NCBI GenBank assembly: GCA_902564535.1 | Contig: CACFBG010000002.1 | Coordinates: 59,785-123,784 of the forward strand | Source of the DNA: an uncultured Prochlorococcus sp. | GTDB lineage: Bacteria > Cyanobacteriota > Cyanobacteriia > PCC-6307 > Cyanobiaceae | Direction: 5' to 3' | DNA length: 64,000 nucleotides | Part shown: positions 1 to 7,267 of the stretch, piece after piece | Layout: every line of letters begins with the position of its first letter | How positions within the stretch are numbered: the first letter of the stretch is position 1 | The notes under the pieces: generated by a model | The model's database searches: none | The model's input: the letters and a program-made list of their open reading frames with translations, nothing else | Told to the model about the DNA's origin: nothing | Program-made: the position numbers and the translations under genes

Positions 1-1
1 T

Positions 2-3000
2 GGTGGTGATTCACTTGAAGGATGTAATGAAATACTTGTAATTAATAAACCAAATATAGTTAAGGATGTTCATAAAAAATTTCTTGTTGCTGGATGTGAT
101 GTTATAGAGACAAATACATTCGGCGCTTCATCCATTGTTCTTAGTGAATATAATATTTCTGATCAAGCTTTTATAATTAATAAAGAAGCTGCACTAATAG
201 CTAATGAATGCACAAAGCAATATTCAACTATAGATAAGCCGAGATATGTCGCGGGATCTATAGGCCCAACAACTAAACTCCCTACTCTTGGTCATATAAG
301 TTTTAGTAAACTAAAGGAATCATATGAAGAACAAGCAAGGGGTTTATTAGAAGGAGGTATAGATCTATTTATAGTAGAAACTTGCCAAGATGTATTACAA
401 ATAAAAGCTGCTTTGCAAGCAGTTAAAGATAGTTGTAAAGAATATAATAAAAATATACCGATAATGGTTTCAGTTACAATGGAAACTAATGGTAAGATGT
501 TAGTTGGTACTGATATACAAACAGTAATTACTATACTTCAACCTTATGATATTGATATTTTAGGATTGAACTGTGCTACTGGTCCTGAACAAATGAAGGA
601 CCACATTAAATACTTATCAGAAAATTCACCTTTCATCATAAGTTGCATCCCAAATGCAGGACTACCAGAAAATGTTGGAGGTGTTGCTCATTATAGATTA
701 ACTCCTTTAGAATTAAAAATGCAATTAATGCATTTTATAAAAGACTTAGGAGTAAGAATAGTTGGAGGATGTTGTGGAACTACAGATAAACATATATCAA
801 AACTATATGAATTAACAAATGAGATTGATATAAAATCAATAAAAAATAGTAAATTTAATAAAATTAAAAATCAAAATAATTTAGGTTGTTCTTCTATATA
901 TAGTACAACTAACTACAAACAAGATAACTCATTCCTCATAGTAGGAGAAAGATTAAATGCTAGCGGCTCGAAAAAAGTCAGGGAACTTTTAAATAATAAT
1001 GATTGGGATGGATTAGTTGGAATAGCAAGATCTCAACTTAAAGAAAATGCTCATGTACTTGATGTAAATGTTGATTATGTAGGAAGGAATGGTAAAGAAG
1101 ATATGACGGAATTAGTATCTAGGCTTGTAACTACAGTTAATCTTCCTTTAATGCTTGATTCAACTGAATGGGATAAAATGGAAAGTGGTTTAAAAATAGC
1201 AGGTGGTAAATGTATATTAAATTCTACTAATTATGAGGATGGTATTGATAGATTTAATAAAGTCGTAGAATTAGCAAGAGATTATGGAGCTGGAATTGTT
1301 GTAGGAACAATAGATGAAGAAGGTATGGCTAGAACTTCAAATAAGAAATATGAGATAGCTAAAAGAGCTATTTTAAATATACAAAAACATAAAATACAAC
1401 TTGGAGATATATTTATAGACCCTTTAGCATTGCCTATTTCTACAGGAATTGAGGAGGATAGAAATAATGCCAGTGAAACATTAGAAGCCATAAGATTAAT
1501 AAAAGAAAGCTTTAATGATGTACATATTATTCTAGGAGTATCTAATATTAGCTTTGGACTTAATCCAGCAGCAAGAATTACATTAAATTCTGTATTTTTG
1601 AATGATTGCTATAAAGCTGGCTTAGATAGTGCAATTATTTCGCCTTCAAAAATCCTTCCCTTAAATAAAATCTCAAATGAGCATAATGATATTTGCAGAG
1701 ATTTAATTTATGACAGGAGGAAATTTGAAAACCAAATATGCATTTATGATCCATTAACTGAATTAACATCAGCTTTTGAAGGTGTGTCAACTAAAGAGGC
1801 AAGAGATAGTAAAAAGGTATTAAGTGAATTAAATATTGATGAAAGGCTTAAACAGCATATTATTGATGGAGAAAGAATTGGTTTAATAGAAACTCTTGAA
1901 GTTGCATTAAGTAAGTACAATCCACTTGAAATTATCAACAACTATTTACTTTCTGGGATGAAAATAGTAGGTGATTTATTTGGCTCTGGTCAAATGCAAT
2001 TACCATTTGTTCTTCAGTCAGCAGAAACTATGAAATCAGCTGTTTCTTATTTAGAACCTTTTATGGATAAAAATAATGAAAATAGTAAAAAAGGTACCTT
2101 ACTTATAGCTACTGTTAAGGGTGATGTACATGATATAGGAAAGAATCTTGTTGACATTATATTAACTAATAATGGTTATGATGTTATAAATCTTGGAATC
2201 AAGCAAGAAGTTGGAGCAATTATAGAAGCACAAAAGAAATATAAGGCAGATTGTATAGCAATGAGTGGATTATTAGTTAAGTCGACAGCCTTTATGAAGG
2301 AAAATCTAGAAGCCTTTAATAAATCAAATATTTCTGTTCCAGTAATCTTAGGAGGAGCAGCATTAACACCTAGTTTTGTGAATAAGGACTGTAGTTATAT
2401 TTATAAGGGCAAGCTTTTATATGGAAAGGATGCTTTTACTGATTTGAAATTTATGGAAGCTTATTGCAAAGCAAAACGAAGTAATAAATGGTCTGATGAA
2501 AAAGGATTCCTAGATACTGTTGCTAAAGATATTCTATTAGGAGCTGATTATAAACCTAATAACATAATATTAAAAGGTAATGAAAATAAAGTTAATCACA
2601 ATGAATCAAAAAATATAGAAAATATTACATCAACATTCATCATAAAGGAGAAGTCAATCAAGCCCCCATTCATTGGCTCAAAAATAATTAAATCTAACGA
2701 TATTCCAATTAAAGATTTATTATTCTTTTTAGATAAAAAAGCTCTTTTTTCTGGGCAATGGCAAATGAAGAGAAATAGAGGGCAGGATATTAATCTATAC
2801 AAACAATTTATTATAGATAAAGCGGAACCAATTCTTAATCATTGGTTAGATAAAATAATAGATGAATCTTTATTAGATCCTTCAGTATCTTATGGTTATT
2901 TTAATTGTGCTAGTGATGGTAATATTCTTAAAATTTATAAAGATGATGATTCTACTACATCAGGTCAATTCATATTTCCTAGACAAAGAAGTGGCAAAAG

Positions 3001-3457
3001 GCTTTGTATAGCAGATTTTTATAATAGTTCAAAAGATAATAAATCTGCTGATATTATACCTATGCAAGCAGTTACGATGGGAGAAAAGGCAAGTAAATAT
3101 GCACAATCGTTATTTGAAGCTGATAATTATAGTGAATATCTTTATTTTCATGGTTTAGCAGTTCAATTAGCAGAGGCTCTGGCTGAATGGACTCATTCTA
3201 AAATAAGAAAAGAATGTGGTTTTTCAGATAATGATGGAGTAAAAAATAATGACATTATCAATCAAAATTATAGAGGGTGCAGATTTTCCTTTGGATATCC
3301 TGCCTGTCCAAATGTATCTGACTCTGCACTGCAACTAGATTTACTTAATGCAGATAAAATTAATCTTCGAATTGATTCTTCTGATCAACTTCATCCAGAA
3401 CAAAGTACTACTGCTATTGTAGCTTTACATAGTCAGGCCAGACACTTTAGTATTTAA
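2..3457 (+). CDS. metH: Cobalamin-dependent methionine synthase (5' end cut by window edge)
   Basis: Transfers a methyl group from 5-methyltetrahydrofolate to homocysteine through methylcobalamin. The reading frame is open from base 2, so the true start lies to the left; 1151 residues are visible, close to the usual ~1180-1220. In visible numbering, the homocysteine domain carries the zinc cysteines in LNCATGP (~191) and GGCCGTT (~257). The pterin domain begins near 311 (FLIVGERLNASG), the B12 domain has the DxHxxG motif in GDVHDIGKN (~706), and the S-adenosylmethionine reactivation domain fills the last ~260 residues. All four modules are therefore present. Dependence on B12 fits the cobU gene 11 kb downstream. 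Confidence 0.96.
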   Translation, partial: GGDSLEGCNEILVINKPNIVKDVHKKFLVAGCDVIETNTFGASSIVLSEYNISDQAFIINKEAALIANECTKQYSTIDKPRYVAGSIGPTTKLPTLGHISFSKLKESYEEQARGLLEGGIDLFIVETCQDVLQIKAALQAVKDSCKEYNKNIPIMVSVTMETNGKMLVGTDIQTVITILQPYDIDILGLNCATGPEQMKDHIKYLSENSPFIISCIPNAGLPENVGGVAHYRLTPLELKMQLMHFIKDLGVRIVGGCCGTTDKHISKLYELTNEIDIKSIKNSKFNKIKNQNNLGCSSIYSTTNYKQDNSFLIVGERLNASGSKKVRELLNNNDWDGLVGIARSQLKENAHVLDVNVDYVGRNGKEDMTELVSRLVTTVNLPLMLDSTEWDKMESGLKIAGGKCILNSTNYEDGIDRFNKVVELARDYGAGIVVGTIDEEGMARTSNKKYEIAKRAILNIQKHKIQLGDIFIDPLALPISTGIEEDRNNASETLEAIRLIKESFNDVHIILGVSNISFGLNPAARITLNSVFLNDCYKAGLDSAIISPSKILPLNKISNEHNDICRDLIYDRRKFENQICIYDPLTELTSAFEGVSTKEARDSKKVLSELNIDERLKQHIIDGERIGLIETLEVALSKYNPLEIINNYLLSGMKIVGDLFGSGQMQLPFVLQSAETMKSAVSYLEPFMDKNNENSKKGTLLIATVKGDVHDIGKNLVDIILTNNGYDVINLGIKQEVGAIIEAQKKYKADCIAMSGLLVKSTAFMKENLEAFNKSNISVPVILGGAALTPSFVNKDCSYIYKGKLLYGKDAFTDLKFMEAYCKAKRSNKWSDEKGFLDTVAKDILLGADYKPNNIILKGNENKVNHNESKNIENITSTFIIKEKSIKPPFIGSKIIKSNDIPIKDLLFFLDKKALFSGQWQMKRNRGQDINLYKQFIIDKAEPILNHWLDKIIDESLLDPSVSYGYFNCASDGNILKIYKDDDSTTSGQFIFPRQRSGKRLCIADFYNSSKDNKSADIIPMQAVTMGEKASKYAQSLFEADNYSEYLYFHGLAVQLAEALAEWTHSKIRKECGFSDNDGVKNNDIINQNYRGCRFSFGYPACPNVSDSALQLDLLNADKINLRIDSSDQLHPEQSTTAIVALHSQARHFSI

Positions 3458-3485
3458 TTTATTATTTAAATATTAAATTAAATAC
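3450..3485 (+). terminator. AT-only stem-loop across the metH stop codon
   Basis: A 12-bp inverted repeat (arms 3450-3461 and 3474-3485, loop 12 bases) starts inside the last codons of metH. It is almost purely A/T and has no U tract after it, so it is only a weak terminator candidate. It lies between metH and the convergent small gene that ends at 3558. Confidence 0.25.
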
Positions 3486-3557
3486 CATATTAAAACTAGC
3501 GAAATTACGCCAGTAATAATACAGAGCAATTGGGTGCATTATAGCTAGGAGTAAACC

Positions 3558-3788
3558 CTAGTCTTTGCAAAGGGTTTCCAAGGTGTCAATCACTTCTTGT
3601 TGGAACTCCTCAAGATATTCCGAATCACTGAGGTCTAGCCCCTCTCCGGCAGCATTTTGAGTTAGCTCTTGAAAGTGAAAGGCACCTTCACCATTTGCTA
3701 AAAATTCGATAGCTGAAGTTTCACCACTCTCACGAAAAGAATCGCACAGAGCTAGGAAAGCAGCATCTTCTGTGAACTCCCAGTCCAT
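3558..3788 (-). CDS. Small acidic protein, function unknown
   Basis: A 76-residue protein with many Asp/Glu residues and only two lysines or arginines before the last few residues. It has no signal peptide or membrane segment. I recognise it only as the kind of small acidic protein found in marine picocyanobacteria and can name no function. The coding sequence is visibly richer in G+C than its surroundings, which is unusual here and supports real coding constraint. It is convergent with metH, and the ATG at 3786-3788 is the only good start. Confidence 0.75.
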   Translation of the reverse strand: MDWEFTEDAAFLALCDSFRESGETSAIEFLANGEGAFHFQELTQNAAGEGLDLSDSEYLEEFQQEVIDTLETLCKD

Positions 3789-4369
3789 TTAGGAAGTATT
3801 ACTGATTGACGTTTAACCCCTTCCCCCCTGTATTCGTCAAGCATTAATGGACAGAATTTGATAATTACACTGGCTTAAACAATTCATTTATCACTTTCGG
3901 ATGAGCTAAAAGTCCTTTAATTACAGCCTTTTTAGAGAATTTAACGAAAGTATTAAATTTTTAAAAAAAAATTACTAATTCATAAATGGAGAAGAAAAAC
4001 CTGTTTTCTTACGATTAATTTGTGCGGCTAGAAAATCATTAGGTTGCGCTTTCTGATATTGTTAAAATTCCTATAAGGCGAACTAGGCCCGCAGAGGCCA
4101 TTTCCTCGCCCTTAGAAGCAATTCAAGATGCTTCTAAAGGTAGAAGTTTATTTTTTTGATATGAAGCCCTTCTAAAGGCCTTCTAGCTCCAGACCCCCCC
4201 CCCTAATCAAAATTTCTAAAAGAAAAATATGAAATTCTAATAAATTAATCAAATTGCATAAAAATCAGAATTTGACAAAATTAAAATAGAGCCAAAATAA
4301 TAAAAAATAATAATAATTTGATATAAAGTTTGAAATTAGAATAAAATAATTATAACAGTTATAAATTAA
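3789..4369. other. 581-base gap with a C10 tract and a coding-like fragment
   Basis: No intact gene is visible. On the minus strand, 3865-3960 is an open stretch of 31 codons ending HPKVINELFKPV-stop. It looks protein-like but has no start codon and a stop just upstream, so it may be a gene remnant. A run of ten C sits at 4194-4203, striking in this AT-rich DNA. A short repeat (AGAAGCA ... TGCTTCT) lies near 4116-4137. The last ~150 bases before 4370 are very AT-rich and probably hold the promoter of the next gene. Confidence 0.5.
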
Positions 4370-5209
4370 GTGAAGGAAGAGTATTTCTGGAGGACCGCTT
4401 TAGATGTTTCTGAAAGAGCAATATCAACCGATGCTTTAATACCACTAACTACAAAAAGAATACATTCTGAATCAAATCTAACCAAAGGATTTGAGTTAAG
4501 AAGATTAATAAGTAAATTCCCTAAGCAGTTAAAACAAAAGGACAAAACCATTAATCCATTTGCTCCTTATGATAAAAGATTGTTTATAGCTAAAATTAAT
4601 GATAATCATAATTTAATATTGAATAAATTCCCTACTCAAAAAGCTCATATGCTGTTAATAACAAATAATTGGGAACCACAAGATGGTTGGTTATCTAGAA
4701 ATGACTTTAAGGCATTAATAGAAATAGAGTGTGATACAACTGGTTTATGGTTTTTCAATAGTTCAAAATCAGCAGGAGCAAGCCAGCATCATAGACATAT
4801 ACAATTATTACCTAGATCGGAAAATGAACAAATATGCCCTAGAGATACTTGGTTTAAAAATTTAAAAGAAAATAATAATATCAATAGAAGACTTAGTAGG
4901 AATATATCTGTTTTTGAAAGAATTAATGAAAAAAAGAAGGATTCAAATTACCTATATAATCTATATATAAACTTAGCTTCATCAAAAGGTTTAGGTACTC
5001 CATCTATTAATGAAAAGCCTTTATTTGATTATAATTTATTAATAACTAAGGATTGGATAGCCTTAATTTTAAGGTCAAAAGAGGGTTATATGGGATTTGA
5101 GATTAATGCTTTAGGTTTTGCAGGTTATTTCTTGTCAACAAATGATCAGGCAACTAATAACTTCTTATCTAACGGAGGTGAAAAAATTCTAATGGGTGTT
5201 GTAAGGTGA
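4370..5209 (+). CDS. ATP adenylyltransferase / Ap4A phosphorylase
   Basis: A 279-residue member of the HIT-superfamily Ap4A phosphorylases, which split diadenosine tetraphosphate with phosphate into ATP and ADP. The active-site signature is SQHHRHIQLLPR at about residues 138-149, where the histidine triad forms the nucleotidyl-enzyme. The N-terminal FELRRLISKF and the central NPF.PYD..L are also family-like. The start is GTG at 4370; no upstream ATG is in frame. The gene stands alone on its strand between two long AT-rich gaps, so it is probably transcribed by itself. Confidence 0.88.
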   Translation: MKEEYFWRTALDVSERAISTDALIPLTTKRIHSESNLTKGFELRRLISKFPKQLKQKDKTINPFAPYDKRLFIAKINDNHNLILNKFPTQKAHMLLITNNWEPQDGWLSRNDFKALIEIECDTTGLWFFNSSKSAGASQHHRHIQLLPRSENEQICPRDTWFKNLKENNNINRRLSRNISVFERINEKKKDSNYLYNLYINLASSKGLGTPSINEKPLFDYNLLITKDWIALILRSKEGYMGFEINALGFAGYFLSTNDQATNNFLSNGGEKILMGVVR

Positions 5210-5223
5210 ATTTAAATAAATAA

Positions 5224-5400
5224 TTAATCTTGATCTCTTTGTATTTGTTCGTTTAGAGTATCAATAGAAGCATTTATGGCCGATAATCTTCTTTCAATTC
5301 CATCTCTTATAAAACAAAGCATTTTGAGTTTTCTTGTTTGAAATTGTTTTTTTCTTTCAGTGGAGTCCATATTCGATGAATTGCAATCTAGAGAGATCAT
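5224..5400 (-). CDS. 58-residue conserved-type small protein
   Basis: A short gene starting ATG at 5398-5400 and ending TAA at 5224-5226. It encodes a charged, probably helical protein with MDSTERKKQFQTRK near residues 11-24, a central MLCFIRDGIERRLSA and the tail EQIQRDQD. It has no membrane segment or cysteine motif. I recall similar ~60-residue proteins in picocyanobacteria but can give no function. The second ATG at codon 11 (MDSTERKK) could be the true start. It is convergent with the Ap4A phosphorylase gene, 14 bases away. Confidence 0.6.
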   Translation of the reverse strand: MISLDCNSSNMDSTERKKQFQTRKLKMLCFIRDGIERRLSAINASIDTLNEQIQRDQD

Positions 5401-5583
5401 AATTTAATTTTTTCTTATTTTACTTTTATATTTTAAATTTTGTGATTGAAATAATGAAATATTTTGAAATCCTTACCAAAACTAAATTAATTTAATAAAT
5501 CAATATAAATACTTTGGATTTTTTATTTTTTTAATTAATTCAGTTAGGTAATTACTCATTAAAAGCAATTTTGTAGTATTATA

Positions 5584-6615
5584 ATGATTTACAATCCTTA
5601 TTTGAATAAACTTGAGGGTGAAAGCAACAGAAGAATTTCGATTGATTTGCCTAAAAAGCTAATCGAAAAATTTGATGCCTTGAAGAAAGAGTGGGGATTA
5701 CGTTCAAGAGGTAGTGTACTAGAAAGATTATTAGAATTAGTTTTAGAAGATGAATTTGAATCGCAAATTATAGAAAACAATAAATTAGTTAGTAATGACA
5801 CTCCATTAGATAATGACAAAATTAATAATATTCATCATATTAATAAATATAATGAAAATACTGCTCTAGTTCTAATTCCAAATGAAGAATGTAGTGTTGA
5901 TAATAATATTAATCAAACTAAAAAATTATCTAAATCAATTGCTATTGACCTTCCAGGTTTTGTACAAAGAAAATCTAATGCTTTAAAAAGGAGTTTAAAA
6001 GTCAATAATAACCTTAATACATATGAAGACTTGTTTGTTTCTTCAATTAAGTCAAGTGAAATCGAACAAGCTATAAAATCGGCAAGAACACATTGGCAAA
6101 CACTATATGGGCAAGCTCCAAATGAGAAAGTAGTCGAAGCAGCAATGACATGGTTAGCTTTAGATATTTGGTCTCAAGTTGAAGGAACAGATGATGTTCC
6201 ATTTACGTGGACAGCAGCAAATAACCTAATGAAAAAATACACATCATCTTGGAAAATTATCAATCCTAATTTTGAGGTAGTCCTTGTAATGGCTGGTGTT
6301 TTTGAAGATCCATTTGGGACTTTGACCTTACCGCAAAGAATGCCAAGTTTGATAACAAGATTTGTTAATAAGTTTAAAAGAAGCAATAAAGTCACTTCCT
6401 TTCAAACTCTTGAATCAACAATGACTGTTCATGGGGCATTAAAACTCTTGGATTTACCTACATATGCTGGCGCCTCCTTAACATTGATAAAAATCAGAGA
6501 ATCGTATAAGAAAAAAGCCATATCTCAACATCCAGATGCTGGTGGAACTACTGAATCAATGAGAAGACTAAACGAAGCTTATCAACTACTAAAGGAACTT
6601 TATAGAGAGAGGTAA
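5584..6615 (+). CDS. Ribbon-helix-helix-like N terminus with C-terminal J domain
   Basis: A 343-residue protein with two recognisable ends. Residues ~16-55 (RRISIDLPKKLIEKFDALKK, then RSRGSVLERLLEL) look like a ribbon-helix-helix DNA-binding unit. A second, weaker strand-like copy, SIAIDLPGFVQRKSNALKRS, lies near 118-137. Residues ~282-340 form a J domain with the HPD tripeptide at 316-318 (KKAISQHPDAGGT), the motif that stimulates DnaK ATPase. There is no Gly/Phe region or zinc module, so this is a type-III J protein. The middle (~160-275) is Trp-rich and unassigned. It may bring a DnaK to a DNA-bound partner; that is inference. A very repeat-rich gap follows. Confidence 0.75.
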   Translation: MIYNPYLNKLEGESNRRISIDLPKKLIEKFDALKKEWGLRSRGSVLERLLELVLEDEFESQIIENNKLVSNDTPLDNDKINNIHHINKYNENTALVLIPNEECSVDNNINQTKKLSKSIAIDLPGFVQRKSNALKRSLKVNNNLNTYEDLFVSSIKSSEIEQAIKSARTHWQTLYGQAPNEKVVEAAMTWLALDIWSQVEGTDDVPFTWTAANNLMKKYTSSWKIINPNFEVVLVMAGVFEDPFGTLTLPQRMPSLITRFVNKFKRSNKVTSFQTLESTMTVHGALKLLDLPTYAGASLTLIKIRESYKKKAISQHPDAGGTTESMRRLNEAYQLLKELYRER

Positions 6616-6663
6616 AATTGACTCAATTATCCTATATAAGACAAGGTTCGAGACTCAGCTCAA

Positions 6664-6717
6664 GTCTTATATAAGACAACTAATAACATTCAGTATATTA
6701 GTTATCTTATATAAGAC
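6664..6717. repeat. 22-base inverted repeat with one mismatch
   Basis: Arms 6664-6685 and 6696-6717 are reverse complements with a single mismatch, separated by a 10-base loop. Each arm contains the self-complementary core TCTTATATAAGA, so the site is a palindrome inside a palindrome. The core also recurs, slightly changed, at 6631-6642. Confidence 0.85.
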
Positions 6718-6890
6718 TATTTTTAAGGCTATAAGTTAGTCTCAAATGAGATAGAGTGAAATCAATTCAATTATTTTATTAAATTCTATTTGCTCCTTTT
6801 ATGCATATTGTCAATAAGTTAAGGAATAAAAGCCCGTCCAGAAATTGTCCAATTATGTATTTCTAGAATTAATTTCCCAGTAGTAAAGGG

Positions 6891-6939
6891 ATCTAAGACT
6901 TGCGTAACTGTTCTAAGGACAGTTACGCAAGTCTTAGAT
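6891..6939. repeat. Perfect 21-base inverted repeat, 7-base loop
   Basis: Arms 6891-6911 and 6919-6939 match perfectly and flank the loop TCTAAGG. The stem contains GCGTAACTGT, unusually G+C-rich for this gap. No T run follows on either strand, which argues against a simple Rho-independent terminator. Confidence 0.9.
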
Positions 6940-7104
6940 GAATTGAGTAGTTATTGTGGACTATTATTATTGCAAGGATCCTAAATCGAGAAATTATTAT
7001 TTTGACTGGAAATTTAATTTTTTGTATTTCATATAAGAATCATATTGGATTTGTCTAAATAAACAATAAAAGGACAGGGCCGTATATCTCTGATATCTTA
7101 GATT

Positions 7105-7136
7105 AGACTAATTATTAGTCTCTAGTCTAGACTAAT
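7105..7136. repeat. Overlapping AGACTAAT / ATTAGTCT palindromes
   Basis: AGACTAAT (7105-7112) and ATTAGTCT (7114-7121) form one inverted repeat. ATTAGTCT (7114-7121) and AGACTAAT (7129-7136) form a second. TAGTCTAGACTA at 7123-7134 is itself a perfect 12-base palindrome. Alternative hairpins would compete for the shared middle unit. Confidence 0.8.
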
Positions 7137-7267
7137 ATAAGATTATATATAATTAATTTGATCTTCTAAATAATTTCTCGTATTGTTTAATCAAAAGCCT
7201 TTAGTCTTAGAAATCTAATACTAGATTAATAGTTGGACCTAGATTGAGTCTAATTTTAGATACTTAT

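Larger units (their letters stand above)
6616..7267. other. 652-base hairpin-rich gap between convergent genes
   Basis: No gene is visible between the J-domain gene and pheT, which converge here. The gap instead holds three iterations of TATATAAGAC (starting 6633, 6668 and 6708), two long inverted repeats (6664-6717 and 6891-6939), a cluster of AGACTAAT/ATTAGTCT palindromes (7105-7136), and a looser ATCTA...TAGAT repeat near 7213-7226. None is followed by a clear U tract. It may be a degenerate mobile or REP-like element, a source of a structured RNA, or transcription-stop structures for both genes. Confidence 0.7.

Noticed and set aside
6891..6939. Simple Rho-independent terminator
   Set aside because: The stem is longer than needed and no T run follows on either strand.
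6616..7267. CRISPR array in the repeat-rich gap
   Set aside because: The repeats are inverted and irregularly spaced, with no constant-length direct repeats and spacers and no cas genes nearby.
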